Below, one piece after another: positions 1 to 4,690 of a DNA stretch of 5,625 nt (position 1 is the stretch's first letter; each line of letters starts with the position of its first letter). This stretch comes from Clostridiales bacterium (GTDB lineage Bacteria; Bacillota; Clostridia; Lachnospirales; Lachnospiraceae), in NCBI GenBank assembly GCA_021203285.1, contig JAJQBM010000133.1, forward strand, positions 1-5,625, written 5' to 3'. The notes beneath the pieces are model-generated. The model saw only the letters and a list, made by a program, of their open reading frames with translations, had not been told where the DNA came from and ran no database searches. The translations under genes and the position numbers were made by a program.

Positions 1-91
1 GAGCAGGCCGAGGGGCGCGCCCCTCCCTGTTTGCGGATATTCCGATTCGCTCGGTCAAACCGTGCAATAGACAGACAACTTGATTTTTTTA
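1..91. other. Upstream intergenic region or tail of an unseen gene
   Basis: No gene can be supported here. Forward frame 2 reads to a stop at 68-70 and forward frame 3 to a stop at 81-83, so the last codons of an upstream gene could lie here, but neither peptide is recognisable. The stretch is GC-rich up to about position 60, then becomes AT-rich towards the promoter. It contains a self-complementary GC-rich sequence (10-25) and a small CCGA/TCGG inverted repeat (42-54). Confidence 0.4.
4..29. repeat. GC-rich palindrome / hairpin
   Basis: Positions 10-25 (GAGGGGCGCGCCCCTC) are a perfect 16-base palindrome. After a two-base bulge (8-9), CAGG at 4-7 pairs with CCTG at 26-29, which lengthens the stem. 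As RNA the central CGCG would form the loop, giving a very stable hairpin. Only three T residues follow (30-32) before GCGG, so it is a poor match to a classical intrinsic terminator. It could still mark the end of an upstream transcript or be a dispersed intergenic repeat. Confidence 0.5.
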
Positions 92-120
92 CTGACATTT
101 CTTCGAAGATGTGCTATAAT
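92..120 (+). promoter_or_regulatory. Sigma-A-type promoter of the CarD-like gene
   Basis: The -35 box CTGACA (92-97) matches five of six consensus bases. The -10 box TATAAT (115-120) is a perfect match, the spacer is 17 bases, and a TG at 112-113 adds an extended -10 element. Transcription would start near 127, leaving a leader of about 34 bases. A perfect 10-base palindrome, TCTTCGAAGA (100-109), lies inside the spacer and could be an operator. This is the best-supported promoter in the window. Confidence 0.85.
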
Positions 121-160
121 ATACATAAATACGGGTGCATTTGATCGGAAAGGTGAGAGT

Positions 161-664
161 ATGTTTGAGAAAGGAGAATACGTTGTATATGGCAGTAAGG
201 GTGTGTGTCAGATCGAGGATATTTCGCAGATCGACATCCCCGGCGTAGACAGAGACCGCCTCTACTATATCATGCGTCAGGCCCACAGCAACAAAGGAAC
301 GGTGTATTTGCCGATTGACAGCACCCGGACGGTGCTTCGGCCGGTGATGTCGAGGGAGGAGGCGCAGAAGCTGATCGATGAGATCCCTTCGATTGAGGAG
401 CTGGATGTTCCGGATGAGAAGCGCAGGGAGGTCAGCTACAAAGAGGCGATGAAGACCTGCAATGTGCGCGTGTGGGTTAGTGTGATCAAGGCGCTGTATT
501 CCCGCAGGCAGGAGCGTCAGGCGGCGGGGAAAAAGACGACCGCGCTGGATGAGCGCTATATGAAGGCGGCGGAGCATGAGCTTTACGGAGAGCTTTCCGT
601 TGCGCTCGGGATGCCGCTGGAGGAGATCGAGTCCTATCTTTATGATCATATTGAGGGAAAATAA
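161..664 (+). CDS. CarD/CdnL-family transcriptional regulator
   Basis: A 167-residue protein of the CarD/CdnL/TRCF-RID family. Members bind the RNA polymerase beta subunit through an N-terminal Tudor-like domain and stabilise or tune open promoter complexes through a helical C-terminal domain. The N-terminal domain (about residues 1-60) starts with the typical FEKGEYVVYGSKGV pattern and includes TVYLPID near 47-53. The helical domain (about 65-164) carries YKEAMKTC, a basic SRRQERQAAGKK segment (114-125) and ELYGELSVALG (140-150), typical of clostridial members. ATG 161 is chosen because AGGTGA (151-156) lies just upstream and the protein then begins at the domain; the in-frame ATG at 80 precedes the promoter -10 box. 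The tryptophan usually found just before the YKE helix is not seen (D82 lies about there); the only Trp is W105. Family assignment is firm; the regulon cannot be inferred. Confidence 0.9.
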   Translation: MFEKGEYVVYGSKGVCQIEDISQIDIPGVDRDRLYYIMRQAHSNKGTVYLPIDSTRTVLRPVMSREEAQKLIDEIPSIEELDVPDEKRREVSYKEAMKTCNVRVWVSVIKALYSRRQERQAAGKKTTALDERYMKAAEHELYGELSVALGMPLEEIESYLYDHIEGK

Positions 665-709
665 GTAAATTTTAACAATATATATAAAAATCATCAAGAA
701 ATCGTCAAT

Positions 710-738
710 CATATGTGGTATGATGAGTACCATGTATG
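710..738. repeat. Imperfect inverted repeat over the -10 box
   Basis: The left arm, 710-720 (CATATGTGGTA), faces the right arm, 728-738 (TACCATGTATG), across a 7-base spacer. Nine of eleven positions are Watson-Crick pairs, and the other two (714/734, 715/733) would be G-U pairs in RNA. The dyad covers the candidate -10 box and the predicted transcription start, a typical operator position. Confidence 0.5.
716..724 (+). promoter_or_regulatory. Candidate extended -10 promoter for the PBP-aroA unit
   Basis: TATGAT (719-724) matches five of six -10 bases and is preceded by TGG (716-718), the TGn extended -10 motif. No good -35 hexamer sits 16-18 bases upstream (AAGAAA at 17). An extended -10 can compensate for a weak -35, and CarD-family proteins are known to act on promoter opening, but a link to this gene is inference. 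The predicted start is near 731, giving a leader of about 83 bases. Confidence 0.45.
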
Positions 739-743
739 TATTG

Positions 744-791
744 GCGATTTGCAGTTATTCGGGAATCCGTTTCGGAATCACTGTCAAATGC
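744..791 (+). promoter_or_regulatory. Imperfect leader hairpin upstream of the PBP ribosome binding site
   Basis: The pairings are 744-745 with 790-791, ATTTG (747-751) with CAAAT (785-789), CAGT (752-755) with ACTG (780-783), and ATTC (757-760) with GAAT (775-778). That is about 15 base pairs, interrupted by bulges at 746 and 784 and a mismatch at 756/779, with a loop at 761-774. The structure ends 10 bases before the Shine-Dalgarno sequence. It matches no riboswitch class I recognise and has no following U-tract, so an mRNA-stability or translation-control role is the likeliest reading. Confidence 0.4.
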
Positions 792-801
792 ACTCATTCA
801 C

Positions 802-807
802 AGGAGG
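802..807 (+). promoter_or_regulatory. Ribosome binding site deciding the PBP start
   Basis: A perfect AGGAGG, six bases before ATG 814. It fixes the start of the PBP at 814 rather than at the upstream in-frame ATG at 736, which has no such site. Confidence 0.9.
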
Positions 808-813
808 AGACTG

Positions 814-3240
814 ATGGCAAAAAAGAAAAAGCAGATCAAATCCCATGTAAAACGATTGAAGATTCAGCAGCAGAAGCACCCGGTCAGCCGGGAAAAATAC
901 CGTGAGAAGCTGCGCATCGCCAGAAGGAAGGATTTCTTCCGGAGATTCTGGAAGACGGTCGGGGTATTTTTCATTGTGATAGCGGCGCTTTTCGCGGCGG
1001 GGAACCTTTTTCTCTACCAGAAAACGGGGGAAACTCTGTTTTCCATCGCAAAGGACGCGAAGGAGACCGTGGCGAACAGCACCGAAGAGGATTTTATGTA
1101 TGCGCAGACGACCTATGTGTACAGCGCGGACGGAACGCAGATCGCGGAGCTGGCCGAGGATACGGACGCCACGTTTTTGGAGTATGATGAGATTCCGGCG
1201 AATGTGGTGAACGCGTTTGTGGCGGTGGAGGATCGCTCGTTCTGGACGAATTCCGGTGTCTCCGTCAAGGGAATCATCCGTGTCTGCGTGAATTATGTCC
1301 GCACCGGCGGCGAGGTGGCGGAGGGAGCCAGCACGATCACGCAGCAGTTAGCCAGAGGCACGTTTCTGACCAATGAAAAAACCATGATCCGGAAGATCCG
1401 GGAGATTTTCATTGCATGGGAGCTGACGAAAAAGTATTCCAAAGAGGAAATCATGACCTTTTACTGCAATACCTGCTGTTTTGCCAACGGCATCTACGGG
1501 GTGGAGGACGCGGCAAATGAGTATTTCGGCAAATCCGTGGATGAGCTGACACTGTCTGAGACGGCCTATCTCTGCGCGATTCCGAACCGTCCGGAGTATC
1601 ATAATCCGCTGAAATCGCCGGAGAATGCGCTGACGCGCCGGGATAAAATTCTGGAGGATATGGAGGAGTGCGGCTACATCACCGCCGCGGAGTGTGAGCA
1701 GACGGTGGCGCAGACCATCACCGTGACCGAGCCCGAGGAGGACGACGACACCTTTTACAATTACGAGGTCACTTACGCGATTTATTGTGCCGTGCGCTAT
1801 CTGATGACGGAGGATGGCTTTGAGTTTCAGTATTCCTTTGACAGCACGGAGGATTATGAGGAGTATTCCGCGGAGTATGACGAGTATTACGCGCAGGCAA
1901 AATACAAGCTGTATACCGGCGGGTATCAGGTTTACACGACGATCGATCTGGATGCGCAGAGTGCCCTGCAGGAGATTTTGGATGAGGAGCTGGCGTTCAG
2001 CGAGACGCTGACGGATGACGGGATCTATGAACTGCAGGGTGCGATGACCGTTATCGACAATGAGACCGGAAAGGTTGTCGCTGTGATCGGCGGAAGGTCG
2101 CAGGATGATATTGACAATGTCTATTCTCTGAACCGCGCTTATCAGGGGTATGCGCAGCCCGGCAGCTCCTTCAAGCCGCTGGTTGTCTACACGCCCGCAT
2201 TGGAGGAGGGATATACCGCTTCTTCGATGCTGTACAATATCGACGTGGACACGGCAAAGACAAAGACGGTTTCGGAGATCGCGTCCATGACGGGGTCGCA
2301 GGTCACGCTCCACTACGCAGTGGAGCAGAGCTTAAATGGCCCTGCGTACTGGCTGTTCAGCCTGATCACGCCGGATGTCGGCCTGTCCTATGTGACAGAT
2401 ATGGGTTTTTCCAAAATCGTCTCGGACGATTACAATATGAGCGCGTCGCTGGGCGGCCTGACCTACGGGGTGACGACGGTGGAGATGTCCAATGCGTACT
2501 ATACATTGGAAAATCATGGAGAATACACACAGACGGACTGTCTGGAAACAATCTATGATTCGGACGGGGAAAACATTTACGAAGGGTATGAGAGCAAGAC
2601 AATTTACGGCCGGGAGGCTGCGGATGAGATGACAGATATTCTGCAGGGCGTGATGACGAGCGGCACCGCGAAAAAGGCGGGGTGGTCGAGCGCGTCGGAT
2701 ATCGAAGCTGCGGGCAAGACCGGAACAACCAACGATAACAAAGCGGGATGGTTCTGCGGATATACGCCGTATTACACCATCGCGGTATGGGTCGGGTGCG
2801 ATACGCCGAAGACAGTGGACAATCTGGGCGGCGGCACCTACCCGCTGAACATTTGGAAAGCAGCGATGCTGTATATGACAGACGGATTGCCGTCGCAGTC
2901 GTTTGATCTGGTGTTTTCCTCGTCTTACCAATCCGGTGAAACTGCGGAGACGGTTGAGGAAGAGGTGGTTGAGGAGGAAACCGTTGAGGAAGAAACGGCT
3001 GAGGAGGAGACCGAGGATGCCACGCAGAATGCGGAAACCGAGAATACTACGGATAGTACACAGGGAGATACGGGCAGCAGCACGGATTCTGCGATTGAGG
3101 GGAATGTGCAGCTACCGTCGACGGATTCCGGGACAACCGACGGCAGCTCCTCCGCGCCGTCCACAGACTCTGATACAACCGAAGATGCTTCGGGAACGAC
3201 CGACAGCGGAGCAGATGCATCCGGGCAGGCAGCACAGTAA
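814..3240 (+). CDS. Class A penicillin-binding protein (bifunctional glycosyltransferase/transpeptidase)
   Basis: This 808-residue, PBP1a-like enzyme polymerises lipid II into glycan strands and cross-links the stem peptides on the outer face of the membrane. Layout: a Lys/Arg-rich cytoplasmic N-terminus (1-47), one membrane helix (about 48-67), a GT51 domain (about 100-290), a linker, a transpeptidase domain (about 400-690) and a low-complexity tail (about 710-808). GT51 motifs seen: E139-D140-RSF with catalytic Glu139, GASTITQQL (171-179), and RKIRE with E197. Transpeptidase motifs are intact: S451-SFK (catalytic Ser), S506-L-N and K635-T-G-T. The motif-1 histidine (EDxxFxxHxG) is Asn146, and motif 4 reads FYCNTCC with three cysteines. 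The tail has four TVEEE-like repeats, then Ser/Thr/Asp-rich sequence. aroA begins 30 bases downstream. The class is certain; whether it is called PBP1A, PBP1 or PonA is not resolvable from this window. Confidence 0.95.
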   Translation: MAKKKKQIKSHVKRLKIQQQKHPVSREKYREKLRIARRKDFFRRFWKTVGVFFIVIAALFAAGNLFLYQKTGETLFSIAKDAKETVANSTEEDFMYAQTTYVYSADGTQIAELAEDTDATFLEYDEIPANVVNAFVAVEDRSFWTNSGVSVKGIIRVCVNYVRTGGEVAEGASTITQQLARGTFLTNEKTMIRKIREIFIAWELTKKYSKEEIMTFYCNTCCFANGIYGVEDAANEYFGKSVDELTLSETAYLCAIPNRPEYHNPLKSPENALTRRDKILEDMEECGYITAAECEQTVAQTITVTEPEEDDDTFYNYEVTYAIYCAVRYLMTEDGFEFQYSFDSTEDYEEYSAEYDEYYAQAKYKLYTGGYQVYTTIDLDAQSALQEILDEELAFSETLTDDGIYELQGAMTVIDNETGKVVAVIGGRSQDDIDNVYSLNRAYQGYAQPGSSFKPLVVYTPALEEGYTASSMLYNIDVDTAKTKTVSEIASMTGSQVTLHYAVEQSLNGPAYWLFSLITPDVGLSYVTDMGFSKIVSDDYNMSASLGGLTYGVTTVEMSNAYYTLENHGEYTQTDCLETIYDSDGENIYEGYESKTIYGREAADEMTDILQGVMTSGTAKKAGWSSASDIEAAGKTGTTNDNKAGWFCGYTPYYTIAVWVGCDTPKTVDNLGGGTYPLNIWKAAMLYMTDGLPSQSFDLVFSSSYQSGETAETVEEEVVEEETVEEETAEEETEDATQNAETENTTDSTQGDTGSSTDSAIEGNVQLPSTDSGTTDGSSSAPSTDSDTTEDASGTTDSGADASGQAAQ
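2950..3009 (+). repeat. Four 15-base tandem repeats encoding an acidic tail
   Basis: Four degenerate 15-base units start at 2950, 2965, 2980 and 2995. They encode TVEEE, VVEEE, TVEEE and TAEEE within the extracytoplasmic C-terminal tail of the PBP. GAG and GAA alternate, so the DNA is less identical than the protein, which suggests an older duplication or selection for the acidic pattern. A Ser/Thr/Asp-rich non-periodic segment follows to the stop codon. Confidence 0.85.
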
Positions 3241-3270
3241 ACGAAGCGGTTCCGTATAGGAGAGACAAGT

Positions 3271-4602
3271 ATGAGTGAGATTTATGAGGTGAAAAAATTA
3301 CGCCGTCCTCCCTGCTGGACGGTGGAGGCGCCGGGCTCAAAGAGCATTACAAACCGTGCGCTTCTGATGGCGGCATTGTCTGACGGGCCGGTCTTGCTGG
3401 AGGGCGTTCAGTTCAGCGATGATTCCCGGTATTTCCTTCAGGCACTGCAGGATCTGGGATTTCACACAGAGATTCGGGAGCAGGAAAAAAGGGTGGCTGT
3501 GGAAGGGCGCGGCGGACTGATTCCGGAGCAGACAGGTGAGATTTATGTGGGCAGCGCCGGAACGGCGGCGCGGTTTCTGACTGCGATGCTCGGGGTGTCT
3601 GCCGGACAGTACCGGATTCTGGCGTCGGAACAGATGCAGCGCCGACCGATGCGTCCGCTGTTTGAGGCGTTGCTTTCGCTGGGCGCGCAGATCGTGTGGC
3701 TGGGCGAGGAGTGGCATCTGCCGGTGTGTATTACGGGAGCGGGACATGGGGATGCCCGGAGAGAAAACGGAGATGCTGTTGCCGGAACGGCGGCAGAGCT
3801 TTCGCTGGATATCAGCGAGAGCACGCAGTTTCTGAGCGCGTTTCTTCTGGTCGCGCCGATGTTTGCGGGCGGCCTGCGGATTCGGATCACCAGTGAAAAA
3901 AAGGATGGCTCCTACATACGAATCACCCGGCGGATGATGGAGGATTTCGGCGTGCATGCGGATTTTCGGGACGACATATATTCTGTCTCACCGGGAGCGG
4001 TTTATGAGAAAGAGGCGTACCGGATTGAGCCGGATGTTTCGGCGGCCTGCTATTTTTATGGGGCTGCGGCAATCACCGGAGGATATGCGAAGGTGAGGCA
4101 TGTGTATCCCGGCGGCCTGCAGGGAGATCTGAAGTTTCTGGATGTCCTTGGGCAGATGGGCTGCCGTGTCTGCGCGGAGGAGGACGGCATCGCCGTGACG
4201 GGTCCTGCGCCGGGCGGCCTTCACGGGATAGCGGTGGACATGAACGATTTTTCGGATCAGGCGCTGACGCTGGCCGCGATCGCACCTTACGCGGATGCTC
4301 CGGTGCAGATCACCAACATCGCGCATATCCGGAGGCAGGAGTCCGACCGGATTCACGCGATCGTGTCCAACCTGCAGCGTGCGGGGATTTCCTGCGAGGA
4401 GCGGGAGGACGGGGTGAGCATCGCGCCCGGACAGCCGTTGGCCTGCCGGATTGAGACGTTTGACGATCACCGGGTGGCGATGGCTTTTTCCCTGATGGGG
4501 CTGCGGGCGGAGGGGATTGTGATTGAAAATCCCGAATGCTGCAGAAAGACCTTTGCGGATTATTTTGAGATTCTGGATGCGCTGACTGCTGCGTGCAGAT
4601 GA
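3271..4602 (+). CDS. aroA: 3-phosphoshikimate 1-carboxyvinyltransferase (EPSP synthase)
   Basis: This 443-residue cytoplasmic enzyme transfers the enolpyruvyl group of PEP to shikimate 3-phosphate, the sixth step of the shikimate pathway towards chorismate and aromatic amino acids. Length is normal for the family. Visible motifs: PGSKSITNR with K24 and R29, GSAGTAARF (94-102), RRPM with R125, STQFLSA with Q186, NDFSDQA with the catalytic-type D329, QESDR (356-360) with E357 and R360, DDHR (398-401) and RKTF with K426. These align with E. coli K22, R27, R124, Q171, D313, E341, R344, H385-R386 and K411. Two positions differ from E. coli: Asn94 is Ser95 and Lys340 is Gln356. ATG 3271 has AGGAGA (3258-3263) seven bases upstream. 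It follows the PBP by 30 bases with no terminator between, so they are likely co-transcribed. No other aro gene is in view. Confidence 0.96.
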   Translation: MSEIYEVKKLRRPPCWTVEAPGSKSITNRALLMAALSDGPVLLEGVQFSDDSRYFLQALQDLGFHTEIREQEKRVAVEGRGGLIPEQTGEIYVGSAGTAARFLTAMLGVSAGQYRILASEQMQRRPMRPLFEALLSLGAQIVWLGEEWHLPVCITGAGHGDARRENGDAVAGTAAELSLDISESTQFLSAFLLVAPMFAGGLRIRITSEKKDGSYIRITRRMMEDFGVHADFRDDIYSVSPGAVYEKEAYRIEPDVSAACYFYGAAAITGGYAKVRHVYPGGLQGDLKFLDVLGQMGCRVCAEEDGIAVTGPAPGGLHGIAVDMNDFSDQALTLAAIAPYADAPVQITNIAHIRRQESDRIHAIVSNLQRAGISCEEREDGVSIAPGQPLACRIETFDDHRVAMAFSLMGLRAEGIVIENPECCRKTFADYFEILDALTAACR

Positions 4603-4690
4603 GAAAAGATATATATTTATCATTGCATTCTCAGAGGCTGCAGGATACAATAGGAAGGCGATACTACAAAAGAAACAGGAGATTTTGGCT
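4603..4690 (+). promoter_or_regulatory. AT-rich gap with candidate promoter and nested dyad
   Basis: A candidate promoter has TTGCAT (4623-4628, a weak three-of-six -35), a 17-base spacer and TACAAT (4646-4651, five of six -10 bases), suggesting the downstream gene can be transcribed separately from aroA. Overlapping it, TGAGAA (4600-4605) and TTCTCA (4628-4633) form an inverted repeat enclosing a near-palindrome, GATATATATTTATC (4608-4621). No T-tract follows, so it does not resemble an intrinsic terminator for aroA. The ribosome binding site AGGAGA (4677-4682) closes the gap. Confidence 0.45.

Larger units (their letters stand above)
665..813 (+). other. 149-base intergenic leader region upstream of the PBP gene
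   Basis: The first 50 or so bases are strongly AT-rich and contain no clear terminator for the CarD-like gene. Then come a TATGAT box with extended -10, an imperfect inverted repeat over it (710-738), an imperfect hairpin (744-791) and the Shine-Dalgarno sequence (802-807). An ATG at 736 is in frame with the PBP, but it lacks a ribosome binding site and would add 26 residues of no recognisable type, so I treat this stretch as non-coding. Confidence 0.65.

Noticed and set aside
80..160. In-frame upstream ATG at 80 extending the CarD-like protein by 27 residues
   Set aside because: It lies before the promoter -10 box, has no ribosome binding site, and adds residues unlike the family, whose proteins begin near FEKGEYVVY.
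665..700. Terminator after the CarD-like gene
   Set aside because: The stretch is AT-rich, but no GC-containing hairpin followed by a T-tract could be found.
739..801. Riboswitch in the PBP leader
   Set aside because: A hairpin is present, but no conserved core of a riboswitch class I know, and the leader is short for most classes.
736..813. Upstream ATG at 736 for the PBP
   Set aside because: There is no Shine-Dalgarno sequence before it, while ATG 814 has a perfect AGGAGG at six bases and gives the expected Lys-rich N-terminus.
1348..2313. Long open frame on the minus strand within the PBP gene
   Set aside because: It is antisense to intact catalytic-domain coding sequence, its protein is Arg/Leu/Ile-rich without recognisable motifs, and it follows from the codon bias of the real gene.
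2903..3259. Plus-strand Arg/Pro-rich frame and minus-strand Ser/Val-rich frame over the PBP tail
   Set aside because: Both are alternative readings of the GAG/GAA-rich repeats and have no start signals of their own.
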